From NCBI GenBank assembly GCA_964365905.1, contig CAYIRQ010000001.1, positions 1 to 39,692 of the forward strand: DNA of 39,692 bases, written 5' to 3'. This document shows positions 13,914 to 22,303 of this stretch, piece after piece (within the stretch, counting starts at the first letter, position 1; the number at the start of each line of letters is the position of its first letter). The translations under genes and the position numbers were made by a program. The DNA is from CAYIRQ01 sp964365905 (GTDB lineage Bacteria; Patescibacteriota; Gracilibacteria; Peribacterales; Peribacteraceae). The notes below the pieces were generated by a model that saw only the letters and a program-made list of their open reading frames with translations, ran no database searches and was not told the origin of the DNA.

Positions 13914-14785
13914 TGTCCTCCGTCATTGGGATTGATCTCGGCGGAACGAAAATTCATGGGGCGCGCTTTGATGCAGAAACATTTGAGGTACAGGCGGAAG
14001 AGCGGGTCCCAACACATGCGGAGCAGAAATTCGAGCATGTGCAGAGAGACATGCTCGGACTTGCGCGACGTTTAAAGACAGAAGATACCGTTGCGGTTGG
14101 CATGGGCGTTCCCGGCCTTGTGGGGAGAGGCGGTGTGATTGCAACATTGCCGAACATTCCGGGTGCCGAAGGAGTCGCGCTCGCTTCGAGCTTTGAGAAA
14201 GAACTCCGGCTCCCCGTGATCCTCGAGAATGATGCGAATTGCTTTGCGCTTGCGGAAGCAGCGCACGGAAGCGGGAAAGGTCATGACATCGTGATCGGCA
14301 TCACGATGGGAACGGGGGTCGGCGGGGGCATCGTCATTCATGGGGAACTTTTTCGCGGCCACCACGGATTTGCGGGAGAAATCGGGCACATGCTTCTGAG
14401 GCCCGGCGAGCCGCCGTTTAGAGCACACGATCAGCGCGGGGACGTCGAACAGTTTCTTTCGGGAACCGCGATGGGAAAGCGGTGCGCCGAAGCAAAAAGA
14501 CCGAAGGAATATCTGGAAGGAGAGGCATGCGCGTTCCTGCATCCGCAGCTTTTCCGCGAAATCGCGTGGATGTCGGTCAGTCTCACGCACCTCCTCGATC
14601 CGAGCATCATGATCTTCGGAGGCAGTGCGGGAAATCCTCTGAAACCGCATCTTTCTGAAATTCAGAAAGAAATGGAGCGATGGATTCTCCCCGGCACCCC
14701 GTTGCCGAAACTTGCAGTTGCAACCTTTCGACGCGCCGCGACGCGCGGTGCGGCGATTTTGGCGCTCAGGAAAGTGTCGAAATAG
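13913..14785 (+). CDS. ROK-family sugar kinase (glucokinase-like)
   Basis: A 290-residue protein that probably phosphorylates a hexose, feeding glycolysis or the pentose phosphate genes in this window. Motifs: IGIDLGGTKIHGA (phosphate 1), ENDANCFALAEAAHG with the catalytic Asp, GITMGTGVGGGIV (phosphate 2), GHHGFAGEIGHM and an adenosine-site GGSAGN. The zinc motif CxCGxxGCxE typical of ROK proteins is missing: after GEIGHM comes LLRPGEPPFRAHDQRGDVEQ, without cysteines but keeping the Glu and SGTA. It is therefore a zinc-less ROK variant. It starts by one-base overlap with the upstream membrane protein gene. Confidence 0.9.
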   Translation: MSSVIGIDLGGTKIHGARFDAETFEVQAEERVPTHAEQKFEHVQRDMLGLARRLKTEDTVAVGMGVPGLVGRGGVIATLPNIPGAEGVALASSFEKELRLPVILENDANCFALAEAAHGSGKGHDIVIGITMGTGVGGGIVIHGELFRGHHGFAGEIGHMLLRPGEPPFRAHDQRGDVEQFLSGTAMGKRCAEAKRPKEYLEGEACAFLHPQLFREIAWMSVSLTHLLDPSIMIFGGSAGNPLKPHLSEIQKEMERWILPGTPLPKLAVATFRRAATRGAAILALRKVSK

Positions 14786-14796
14786 AGCCAAAAACG

Positions 14797-14805
14797 TGCT
14801 ATACT
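14797..14805 (+). promoter_or_regulatory. Extended -10 promoter motif for the glycine-rich fibre gene
   Basis: TGCTATACT lies 30 bases before the ATG at 14836, just after the ROK gene stop. The same nine bases occur upstream of the related fibre gene at 17595 on the other strand, suggesting parallel expression. Confidence 0.5.
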
Positions 14806-14835
14806 GCATGGATATACCTACACCAAAAATTTCTC

Positions 14836-16425
14836 ATGCGTTGGAGAAATATCCTCCTCTGCGCACTCCTCCTCCTCCCGCTCGCCATTCTTCCCGCTCA
14901 TGCCGGGGAGGGTACGCATCCTGCGGTTCTCCTTCGAAGGGTCATTCCTACGGAAAAACCAAAGGAGGCGAAAAGCAGAATCACGTTCACCGACGGATGG
15001 CGGAGGCCCCATTCGATTCGATCGCATTTCCGTGATTCCTGGCATCGGTCGCGGGGCGTGGACATCCTGGGAGCGGAGGCCGCTTCTGCATCGAGCGTGT
15101 ATGGCGCTGAGCTCTCCCGTACGCAACGTCTCGCGAACCTCGTGGATCTCATCAATCAGAATTTATTGCTCTCCGTCTCGTTCGTTCTCGCGGCGGTCGT
15201 CATCTCGGTTCTTGGAACACGTTCGAATCTGCGCCGAAAATGCACCACGATGATCTGCGTGCTCGAGCGTGTCATGGTCCCGCTCGACAAGCATTTCCAG
15301 CACGCGCGCCTCCTCCTTCGCTTCTTCCTCCTCGCATCGGGTATGGGAGTTCTTTTCTGGCTCACAGCGGTCTATGCGGCCGCGGAGACAGCGGTTCTCG
15401 TAAACACGGAGGCCTTTTACCGCATCGATGATCTCGACACCGGGGCGGATGTACAGCTCAAGTTTGGTGATGTCGTCAATGAGCAACTCAATTGGGAACG
15501 AGCGACGGGCCGCTTCCGCTTCACGGATGACCTCTACATCGAGGGGAATCTCGAAGTTGCGGGGACACTGTCCGGATCCTCGACGATCACGCTGAGCTCC
15601 CTCAAGGGCTGCGACACGATCGATACCACGATCAACGGTGTGCTCACGTGCGGGACGGATGCAGGGCCAGGCGCCGCCGTGAATATCCAGACCTTCACCG
15701 CAACAGGGACATGGACAAAGCTAACGCCGGCGCCGACGGTCACGCGGATCCAGCTCTGGGGTGGCGGCGGATCGGGCGGACGAGGCGGCAGTGCCGATGC
15801 CGGTGGAGGCGGAGGCGGCGGGAGTTATCTCGATGTCCTTGTTGCGACCTCCACACTCAGTGCCACAGAAACCTGTGGGGTCGGACCGGGAGGCGCTGCA
15901 GCAACGTCGGATGAACAGAACGGCAACTGGGGAGGGCAAACGACATTCGATGTCTATCGGGCGTATGGAGGTGGTCCCGGTTTCGGCGCAACAAACACGA
16001 ATGGTGGCGGTGGTGGTGGCGCTTGCCCGTTTGCAAACGGAAATATCGGCACGGCGTCAGCCGGCGGCACCGGAGGGTGCGGGGCGGCTGCCGGTGTGGA
16101 TGACTATCTGGGAGGAGGCGGCGGAACCGTCAATGGCGGAGATAGTGGGACAGGGGGCGGCGGAGGAGGACTCGGCGTCACGAGCGGAACCGAGGGTGCA
16201 GGGGGGAGAAGCATCTATGGAGGTGGTGGCGGTGGCGGCGCCGATGGGGGTGCCACGCCCACGTCGGCTGGCGGAGATTCTCTCTATGGGGGTGATGGTG
16301 GAATAGGTTCAACGGCAACCACAGTAGCGACGAATGGCGCTCAGCCGGGGGGCGGCGGAGGCGGTTCGGAATCAGCGAATTCCGGTGCCGGGGGCGCCGG
16401 AAAATGCATCATCACGTCGTGGTGA
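14836..16425 (+). CDS. Glycine-rich surface fibre protein
   Basis: 529 residues from the ATG at 14836, chosen because it directly begins a signal peptide (MRWRNILLCALLLLPLAILP, AHA-GE). Order: WHRS motif (FRDSWHRSRGVDILG, ~65-79); membrane helix ~110-127; basic loop; membrane helix ~160-182; a fibre-type segment (LKFGDVVNEQLNWERATGRF, then FTDDLYIEGNLEVAGTLSGS); and from ~285 a Gly-rich domain of the tail-fibre type (FTATGTWTK, RIQLWGGGG) rich in GGGG and Asn. The WHRS-two-helix-fibre plan is shared with the 1026-residue protein at 17670-20750. It is probably exported, with the C-terminal fibre outside the cell. Function may be adhesion. Confidence 0.75.
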   Translation: MRWRNILLCALLLLPLAILPAHAGEGTHPAVLLRRVIPTEKPKEAKSRITFTDGWRRPHSIRSHFRDSWHRSRGVDILGAEAASASSVYGAELSRTQRLANLVDLINQNLLLSVSFVLAAVVISVLGTRSNLRRKCTTMICVLERVMVPLDKHFQHARLLLRFFLLASGMGVLFWLTAVYAAAETAVLVNTEAFYRIDDLDTGADVQLKFGDVVNEQLNWERATGRFRFTDDLYIEGNLEVAGTLSGSSTITLSSLKGCDTIDTTINGVLTCGTDAGPGAAVNIQTFTATGTWTKLTPAPTVTRIQLWGGGGSGGRGGSADAGGGGGGGSYLDVLVATSTLSATETCGVGPGGAAATSDEQNGNWGGQTTFDVYRAYGGGPGFGATNTNGGGGGGACPFANGNIGTASAGGTGGCGAAAGVDDYLGGGGGTVNGGDSGTGGGGGGLGVTSGTEGAGGRSIYGGGGGGGADGGATPTSAGGDSLYGGDGGIGSTATTVATNGAQPGGGGGGSESANSGAGGAGKCIITSW

Positions 16426-16464
16426 TCGGGTAAAAATGATAGTTGTCTTCGGGAGAGAAGTTCC

Positions 16465-17595
16465 TTAGTCCTTCGTCTCCCAATTGAGCTCGATGAACCC
16501 GGCGTCTGCGAACTCGTTATTGAGTCCGGAGCCAGAGGCCGTCATCTTGAGGAGGAAGGTCATGTAGTCGTCCGCAGTGAAGGTGCCGCTGCTTTCCGGG
16601 CCCGTGATCGTTGCGATTTGCCAGTTCGCGCCCGTGAGGCCCGACCCGCCCGAGAGCGGAACAATGGTGTCATTGGTATCCAGAAGCTTCACGTTGAGCG
16701 AGCCGCCGGAGCCTCTGTAGCTAAACTGAATCGGCTTCACCGGATCCCAGCTGCGGAAGGTATTGGGGATCCGCACCTGCGTCGCGATCCAATACTGCTG
16801 CGCGGTCGTCTTCGTCGTCTGCCAGCGGTAGTAGTTGATAGAACTTCCAGAGCTATAAAGCGCGGAGAGCGTTCCCACTTTGCTCGCGCCGCTCCCGAAG
16901 TACGTGGCATTCGGGTACGTGGGCTTGAGCCAGACGATGGATCCGCTGCTTGCGCTTCCGCTCGTCCAACTCAGCTTCCCGGTCGAAGGATCCACGGAGA
17001 GGAGCCTGCCGGACGCTGTGGCCGCGCTTTCCGGCCATGTGTACTGCACGTTATTGAAGGAGGTTGCGCCATCGAAGGAGACGGCGCCGCTCGCGGAGAG
17101 GTTGCCGGTGATCCGGAGATCATCGGAGAATTCAAATTCGTTGAACGTATCGGAGAACTTCAATGTCTTATTACCGGCATCATTCCCAAATGTGAGTGTC
17201 GCATCGGCGGCAGTTTGATCGTCATTGATCGTGAGATCACTGTCCGTTCGCACGGCTCCTGAAGCAGTGAGAGCCCCGTGGACATTTGCTCCCCCATCGA
17301 CCCTCAGAGAGGAACCAGAAAGAGATCCCTGAACTGAAAGGTCATCCGTCAATTCAAAGCGTCCATTGTCACGATGCCATAGAAGTTTCTCATTGAGCAC
17401 TTCACCGAAACGGAGTTCTATTGGTGTTGTCCCATCTCCTTCACCAACGTAGTCGAACGACTCGTTATTCACGAGGAGAGTAGTTGCCGAGAGAGCTTGC
17501 AGTGGAAATCCACCGGCGAAAAGTGCAAGAGCCGCGGCGGATCCAATCCACCGACAAACGTTATCGCTTTGCCGTCTTTTTGTCTGTTTCTTCAT
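16465..17595 (-). CDS. Secreted fibre-like surface protein
   Basis: 376 residues from the ATG at 17595, the start that precedes a lysine-rich signal peptide (MKKQTKRRQSD, hydrophobic AAALALFAGG, cleavage near ALSA). It contains a fibre-type repeat segment, LRFGEVLNEKLLWHRDNGRF followed by ELTDDLSVQGSLSGS; a second copy is LKFSDTFNEFEFSDDLRITG. A C-terminal beta-sandwich (IQFSYRGSGGSLNVKLLDTN ... FLLKMTASGSGLN ... IELNW) aligns with the C-terminus of the 17670-20750 protein. It lacks the HTH and the two-helix module. It is probably a secreted partner or paralogue of the flanking fibre genes, transcribed from a TGCTATACT promoter. Confidence 0.75.
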   Translation of the reverse strand: MKKQTKRRQSDNVCRWIGSAAALALFAGGFPLQALSATTLLVNNESFDYVGEGDGTTPIELRFGEVLNEKLLWHRDNGRFELTDDLSVQGSLSGSSLRVDGGANVHGALTASGAVRTDSDLTINDDQTAADATLTFGNDAGNKTLKFSDTFNEFEFSDDLRITGNLSASGAVSFDGATSFNNVQYTWPESAATASGRLLSVDPSTGKLSWTSGSASSGSIVWLKPTYPNATYFGSGASKVGTLSALYSSGSSINYYRWQTTKTTAQQYWIATQVRIPNTFRSWDPVKPIQFSYRGSGGSLNVKLLDTNDTIVPLSGGSGLTGANWQIATITGPESSGTFTADDYMTFLLKMTASGSGLNNEFADAGFIELNWETKD

Positions 17596-17613
17596 GTTTT
17601 TGGTATTCCGAAT

Positions 17614-17622
17614 AGTATAGCA
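17614..17622 (-). promoter_or_regulatory. Extended -10 promoter motif for the secreted fibre gene
   Basis: On the minus strand the sequence reads TGCTATACT, identical to the motif before the 14836 gene. It ends 19 bases before the ATG at 17595, so the leader is short. No clear -35 box is seen. Confidence 0.5.
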
Positions 17623-17669
17623 TGAACTCGTTCTCTCGTGCGGGGTCATATGATGGGTTTGGAAAGACG

Positions 17670-20600
17670 TTACTGTACGGGCAGCTCCACGAAGTCGAGC
17701 GTGAGATCGCCGGTGTGCATCTGGAAGTTATCCTTCGCATACATTTTGAGCTTCACGAGGAAGTCCTGTCCGGCTGTCCATGTCGGAGACCCTCCGAAAT
17801 TGAGCGTCGTCGTCGTCCAGCTCGTGCTTGCGAGGCTTGTGGAGGGACCCCCCGTGAGCGTGACCGGAGCACCATTCGTGTCGAAGACGGAGATATCCAT
17901 CTTGTTGTTGGCGGTGTCCACCGAAGTCGAGCGGTAACTCACTTTGAGCGCGCCGCTTCCCCAGCGCACAAACTCAGGGGAGAGCGTGATGCGAATGGAA
18001 ATGTCGTAGTCCTGGAGAGTCGAGGATGTGCTCGTCCAAAGGTAGTAGTTCCGGAGCGTGATGTTGTCGTGCGACACATACATGCGGCCGACGTTATTCG
18101 TCGCGTCGCCCTGATAGCTCGCGTTCTGATGTTCCGCATGGTAGATCTGCTGCATGGTGCGCTCGCGATCGTCGTTCGTGAGCACGCGCTTATCGGTCAC
18201 CGTCTGGAGACCACCTGCCTGCGTCGTGACTTCCGCAAGCGGGATGTAACTCTCGTCGGTCGGGTAGGTGGACAGCCGCGCCGTGATGCCGCCGGATCCG
18301 AAGAAGATGTAGTTCAAGGCATTATTTGTGAGCGAAAGATTTTGGCCGGAGAAACTGCGGTTATTTCCCGCAAGCCGGTAATTCCCCGGGTTCACCTTCA
18401 CCGTAAGACCGCCGCCGGAGGCGACTTTGAGCGCACCCGTGAGCGTCCGAAGGTCGATAGTATTAATGAGACCGGAGACCGTCAGGCTCCCCGTGACGGT
18501 GAGATTCCCCTGAATGCGCACGTCGTCATTGAAGTTGAATCGGTCGTTTGCGATATCGAAGCTGAACATGTTCGCGATGGTGCTCCCGAACTGCAGACCG
18601 ATGGAGCTCCCTTCCGAACCATCCGCATCGATCGCGAAGGTTCCCCTGTTCGTTCCTGCCGGGATAGTGCTTACCGGCAATAGTCCCCCGCTCCCAAGGA
18701 CGGCAATGGAGCCGCTCGCCGTCCCCGTATCGTGCTTATCGAGGAGATCGGCATTGAGCGCGAATGGCACCGAGAGCACCGGTGAGCGGTCGACGGTGTC
18801 GCTGCTCGTGTTGACATCGAGGAGCTCGTAACTCGTGTCGGCCGCCGCCGAGGCTTTCACTTCGACCTGCAAGAAGAGATCTGTCAGTGTGCTCGTATCC
18901 ATTGTTTGGAAATTGAGAAGCGCAGTGACGCTCCCGAGGCTGACCGAGAAGTAGCCTTGGCTGTTCGGCGTCACCGTATGCACCTCCTGCCAGCCGGCGT
19001 AGTTTGAGGATCCGGTGTTGATGGCGCCGGTGCCGGTTGTATCCGAGGAAACATAATCCGCGCTCTTCCATTCGCTGAAGCGGATCGTATGCGGCGTTGT
19101 CACTGCCGTCCCGTTACTTGTGAGCAGGTGTCCGTGGTAAACGTGCTTCTGCGGAACCGTGACTTCCGCAAATGCCAGCTTGCTCTTGCCGAGGGTCATT
19201 GCAGCAATTCCCGTGAGAAGGAGCAGGAGCGTGAGATGCGAACGTGTGAAGGATCCACCATTCGGTCCTTTTCTCCCGGAAACGTTCTTGCCTCTCATTC
19301 GTCGAGCAACGTTGCGCATCCTTTTTTGTGCGCTCTCGCGCGTCGGCTTGAACGCGAGGAGAATCGCAATGAGGAGCAGGACGAGCGCGAGCAGAATGTT
19401 GCGCTGCAGGAGCAGAGTGTTGTATGAAGTCTCCGGGGCGGGAGAACCGCCGTACGCACCCGCTCTTGGAGTGCCAAAGATGTCCGTTCCCCCAGAGCGA
19501 TGCCAGGCATCCTGGAATCTATTGCGCATGAGGCTCTGCACCGGGCGATGCCACGCATCGAGATAGCGCATCCCATTTGCACCTCTCCTCTGAGACGGAG
19601 CAACCTTGGCGTTGCTTCGCTTGGGTTCGACTTTCTTCGGCACCGGTCTCCCGATGAGTCCTTCTTTCGGAATTCCTGGAGGAGCAGCGACTGGTGCGGC
19701 GGGCGCTGCGGGACGGGGTGATGGCGTCTGCGGCGCCTTCGGTGGTTGAGGCGTAGGAGCCGGGGGGGGCTGTGACGGAGGACTGCCTGGAACCCGCCTG
19801 CCGCCGCCTCCAGGTGATTCGTTGCCTCCGTTGCCACCAACACCTGTTCCACCGCCTCCACCACCCACACTGCCTCCACCGCTCGTTCCATACGGCAAAC
19901 CCGTCACAATTTGATAGTTCGCACCCGTGACGGGCAGATTGAGATCGGTGATCCCCGCTTCCTCCAGTTTGTAATTCGCGCCGATCTTCGCGCTTTTCTC
20001 CACGTAGTCTGTGACATCCCCGTACATGCGATAGTTCGTGCCTTCTGCAGCCTGCGCTTCTCCGGGGTTTGCAAGAAAACCCGCCGCAAGGAAGGTGAGG
20101 AAAACGAGAGCAAGCGTACTCATCCCGCTTCCCCCCGCATCGTTTCCTTTCTCCACTGCCGTCTGCTTTTTCTCCATCTGCATCATCCAATGCTTCAGTG
20201 CCTCCTGCGTCATGCGCATTTCGGAGGCGATCAAAACGTTCGTTACGTCATGCTCGCAAACTTTCACAGCGTTGCACCCCGCTCTCTTGAGCCAATGAGA
20301 AGGCGTGTCACCGAAGAAGAATCCATGCCGACGGATAATGCGCCCGATGGAGGACGCGGAGAGCGTGACGCCGTGCTCTCTCCTCAATTTCTCCCGTATG
20401 CGCTCACGACTCATCTTCGGGTCCGTCGTCCGATGGTTTCGAATGATCTCAATGACTTCCGGCGATGCTTCCGGTTGTCTCATTGTTCGTGGTCGCTTCG
20501 ATCGGTCCTCGAGCGTCGAAGGATCCGATGGATCAAATCGCTTCGCCCAGCGATTGAATGTTGCCGGTGTGATATCAAACGCTTTGCATGTCCTGCGAAC

Positions 20601-20750
20601 ATTTCCACACTCGAGCGCATATGCAAACCATCGCAATCGCTCTTGAGCAGATGTGCTCAGGCTCAGAGCATTCGCCCTTTGGATCAGTCTCCTGATGTCC
20701 TCAAGCGAAGCATTCTGCCTCTCAGGCTTTTTATTATTTGTATTATCCAC
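17670..20750 (-). CDS. HTH-membrane-fibre fusion protein (1026 aa)
   Basis: A GTG start at 20750 opens a single frame. Residues ~20-143 form two helix-turn-helix units of transposase type (IS481/IS630-like: CKAFDITPATFNRWAKRF, then MSRERIREKLRREHGVTL and SIGRIIRRHG), but no DDE catalytic domain follows. Then come a charged helix (~175-200), membrane helix ~210-228, a Gly-rich and Pro/Ala-rich linker (~288-365), the WHRS motif (RFQDAWHRSGGTDIFG, ~411-426), two more membrane helices (~448-467 and ~505-526) separated by a basic loop, a fibre segment (GLQFGSTIANMFSFD, NFNDDVRIQGNLTVTG) and a C-terminal beta-sandwich. The latter parts are shared with the two neighbouring fibre proteins. A cytoplasmic DNA-binding head on an exported fibre is unusual; it could be a membrane-bound regulator or a captured transposase domain. 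Confidence 0.7.
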   Translation of the reverse strand: MDNTNNKKPERQNASLEDIRRLIQRANALSLSTSAQERLRWFAYALECGNVRRTCKAFDITPATFNRWAKRFDPSDPSTLEDRSKRPRTMRQPEASPEVIEIIRNHRTTDPKMSRERIREKLRREHGVTLSASSIGRIIRRHGFFFGDTPSHWLKRAGCNAVKVCEHDVTNVLIASEMRMTQEALKHWMMQMEKKQTAVEKGNDAGGSGMSTLALVFLTFLAAGFLANPGEAQAAEGTNYRMYGDVTDYVEKSAKIGANYKLEEAGITDLNLPVTGANYQIVTGLPYGTSGGGSVGGGGGGTGVGGNGGNESPGGGGRRVPGSPPSQPPPAPTPQPPKAPQTPSPRPAAPAAPVAAPPGIPKEGLIGRPVPKKVEPKRSNAKVAPSQRRGANGMRYLDAWHRPVQSLMRNRFQDAWHRSGGTDIFGTPRAGAYGGSPAPETSYNTLLLQRNILLALVLLLIAILLAFKPTRESAQKRMRNVARRMRGKNVSGRKGPNGGSFTRSHLTLLLLLTGIAAMTLGKSKLAFAEVTVPQKHVYHGHLLTSNGTAVTTPHTIRFSEWKSADYVSSDTTGTGAINTGSSNYAGWQEVHTVTPNSQGYFSVSLGSVTALLNFQTMDTSTLTDLFLQVEVKASAAADTSYELLDVNTSSDTVDRSPVLSVPFALNADLLDKHDTGTASGSIAVLGSGGLLPVSTIPAGTNRGTFAIDADGSEGSSIGLQFGSTIANMFSFDIANDRFNFNDDVRIQGNLTVTGSLTVSGLINTIDLRTLTGALKVASGGGLTVKVNPGNYRLAGNNRSFSGQNLSLTNNALNYIFFGSGGITARLSTYPTDESYIPLAEVTTQAGGLQTVTDKRVLTNDDRERTMQQIYHAEHQNASYQGDATNNVGRMYVSHDNITLRNYYLWTSTSSTLQDYDISIRITLSPEFVRWGSGALKVSYRSTSVDTANNKMDISVFDTNGAPVTLTGGPSTSLASTSWTTTTLNFGGSPTWTAGQDFLVKLKMYAKDNFQMHTGDLTLDFVELPVQ

Positions 20751-21057
20751 GTTGTGAAGCCATGAAATTGATGTGTATTTCCACAGATCATTCTATCATA
20801 TTTTGCAACATTGCGCTTCCCTCTCTTTGATTGTTTGCTTGCTTTTTTGCATGCAGGATGGACAGGAGATTCTGGCTTTCTCAAAAGACTTTTCGATTTT
20901 CGACTTCCATCTTTCTGAACATTTCTCTTTTGAGACTGTCTCTGCAAGGTTTTCAAGAATTCGTCTCTCTCTGAGCAGAACTCTCCCCTCTATCGGACAT
21001 TCATCTCCCTGTGTACAGACGTTGCTCATCTCTCTGCTCAAAGCTACTCTTTCGCCG
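20751..21057. other. 307-bp intergenic region between divergent fibre and SLH genes
   Basis: It is AT- and pyrimidine-rich on the plus strand, with no convincing gene: the plus-strand frame from 20773 is open but has no export signal until the ATG at 21058. It should hold the promoters of both divergent genes. Apart from the extended -10 candidate at 20790-20798, nothing further is recognised. Confidence 0.5.
20790..20798 (-). promoter_or_regulatory. Candidate extended -10 for the HTH-fibre gene
   Basis: On the minus strand TGATAGAAT (TGnTAnnAT) lies 40 bases before the GTG at 20750. It is weaker than the TGCTATACT copies and no -35 box is evident. Confidence 0.3.
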
Positions 21058-22119
21058 ATGAGACAGTTCTTCTCCGGGTTCGCGGTTCTCCTGGTCTTGA
21101 GTATTTTTTCTCCCCCTGCGTTTGCGCAGCAGTCTTTTACAGACGTCCCTCAGGATCATCCCGCCTATGCCGCGATTGAACATCTCAAGTCAATCGGTGT
21201 ACTCCAAGGGTATCCCGATCCCAAAGCCCTAGGGGCTCCCCTTCGGGGAGGGGACCCTTCGGGTCGGACATTCCAGCCGGACCGAACGGTGAATCGTGCG
21301 GAGGCAACGAAGATTATTGTCGCACCGAGAGCCACTGCCGATGCATTGGCAACGTTCACCACATCTCCGTTCATGGATGTCCCCGAGGGAGTGTGGTATC
21401 TCCCGTACGCCGAAATGGGACGACAGGTTTTTGGATTTCTCGACGGGCCGCCGAAGAGGATGAAGTTCGAAGGCGAACGTGGTGTGCAGAAGGTGGAGTT
21501 CCTCAAGATGCTCCTCACGACCTATCAGGTGGATACCTCCGCATTCAGCGAGATCACGTTACCACTTGCGAGAGATGTCACGGATGCAAACGCGTGGTAC
21601 TACCCGCACCTTCGCTACAGCCTCACGGCTTCGATGACGATGGTTGGGAATGACGGGCTGCTTTCCCCTGCGAAACCTCTCACGAGGGGAGAGGTTGCGC
21701 TGCTCCTCTACCGGTTCCTCATGTACCGCGAGAATCGCAGAACGCAGGCGCTCCTCTCTGAGGCCGAGCAGGAAATCGTCCGCATTCTCGATGCCCTCGG
21801 GAAGAATGATATTCTGCAGGCGGAATACGCATCCGCACGGGCACTCCTCGCTTCCCGCGGCGCCCATGCGAGTCGTCCGGATACTCCCCTTGTGAAAGCT
21901 GCACTCAAGGTGACGGAAGCATTCCGCACGCTCGTGCGCGCGTATCGCGCGGGCCTCAACAAGGATTTTAACATGGTCATCGAGCTCACGAAGCAGGCAT
22001 GGACGCTCTCCAATCAGGCACTGGAATACAGTGCGGACATGGGGCCCATCGTCGAGCAGCTCCAAGCAAGCGCGCATGCGATGGCGGAGAGCGCAAGATC
22101 TCTTGGAAGGAAACCTTAA
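21058..22119 (+). CDS. S-layer homology (SLH) domain protein
   Basis: 353 residues from the ATG at 21058, which begins a signal peptide (MRQFFSGFAVLLVLSIFS, cleavage near AFA-QQ). SLH units follow: FTDVPQDHPAYAAIEHLKSI with GVLQGYP and FQPDRTVNRAEATKI; FMDVPEGVWYLPYAEM; and DANAWYYPHLRYSL with RGEVALLLYRFL. SLH domains usually bind cell-wall polysaccharide, so the protein is likely surface-bound. The C-terminal ~120 residues are helical (EQEIVRILDALGKND). A 15-residue insertion (~55-69, PKALGAPLRGGDPSG) interrupts the first SLH motif GYPDGTFQPDR-type loop and is encoded by tandem hairpins. Its stop codon lies inside the cloverleaf element at 22116. Confidence 0.88.
   Translation: MRQFFSGFAVLLVLSIFSPPAFAQQSFTDVPQDHPAYAAIEHLKSIGVLQGYPDPKALGAPLRGGDPSGRTFQPDRTVNRAEATKIIVAPRATADALATFTTSPFMDVPEGVWYLPYAEMGRQVFGFLDGPPKRMKFEGERGVQKVEFLKMLLTTYQVDTSAFSEITLPLARDVTDANAWYYPHLRYSLTASMTMVGNDGLLSPAKPLTRGEVALLLYRFLMYRENRRTQALLSEAEQEIVRILDALGKNDILQAEYASARALLASRGAHASRPDTPLVKAALKVTEAFRTLVRAYRAGLNKDFNMVIELTKQAWTLSNQALEYSADMGPIVEQLQASAHAMAESARSLGRKP
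21228..21265. repeat. Tandem hairpin repeat inserted in frame in the SLH gene
   Basis: CTCCCC/GGGGAG (21236-21241 and 21245-21250) and GACCC/GGGTC (21253-21257 and 21261-21265) each close a TTC loop, after the palindrome CCCTAGGG (21228-21235). It encodes the extra residues ~55-69 within the first SLH motif and keeps the frame. Confidence 0.65.
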
Positions 22120-22221
22120 GGAATCTCTGATTAATGCCGACATCGGAGCGCGGATTCGGCTATCCGCGCTCCGCAGCGCAGGTAACCGAACCTGCGCTGC
22201 GGTTGATCAGAGGTTCCTTAA
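22116..22221. repeat. 106-bp cloverleaf-like element (three-way junction)
   Basis: Outer arms TTAAGGAATCTCTGATTAA (22116-22134) and TTGATCAGAGGTTCCTTAA (22203-22221) pair over 19 bp with two G-T wobbles. Inside are two hairpins: CGGAGCGCGGAT with ATCCGCGCTCCG (22144-22155, 22162-22173; loop TCGGCT), and CAGCGCAGGT with ACCTGCGCTG (22174-22183, 22190-22199; loop AACCGA). The loops can pair through TCGG and CCGA. It begins at the SLH stop codon, in the gap between the convergent SLH and transketolase genes. It may be a mobile palindromic element or a structured RNA/terminator. Confidence 0.8.
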
Positions 22222-22303
22222 CCCTTTCCCTTCAAGGTTGTGCTTCAGCGTGTCAAAGACGTGCTCTTGCTACACAACGACGGAAATCGCCGGACATTCT
22301 CCC

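Noticed and set aside
14836..16425. Collagen-like protein
   Set aside because: Gly-rich runs are irregular (GGGG with N, S, T) and lack G-x-y periodicity; a tail-fibre glycine-rich domain fits better.
17622..18683. Plus-strand frame (353 aa)
   Set aside because: Antisense to the 1026-residue fibre gene, whose domains continue through this stretch.
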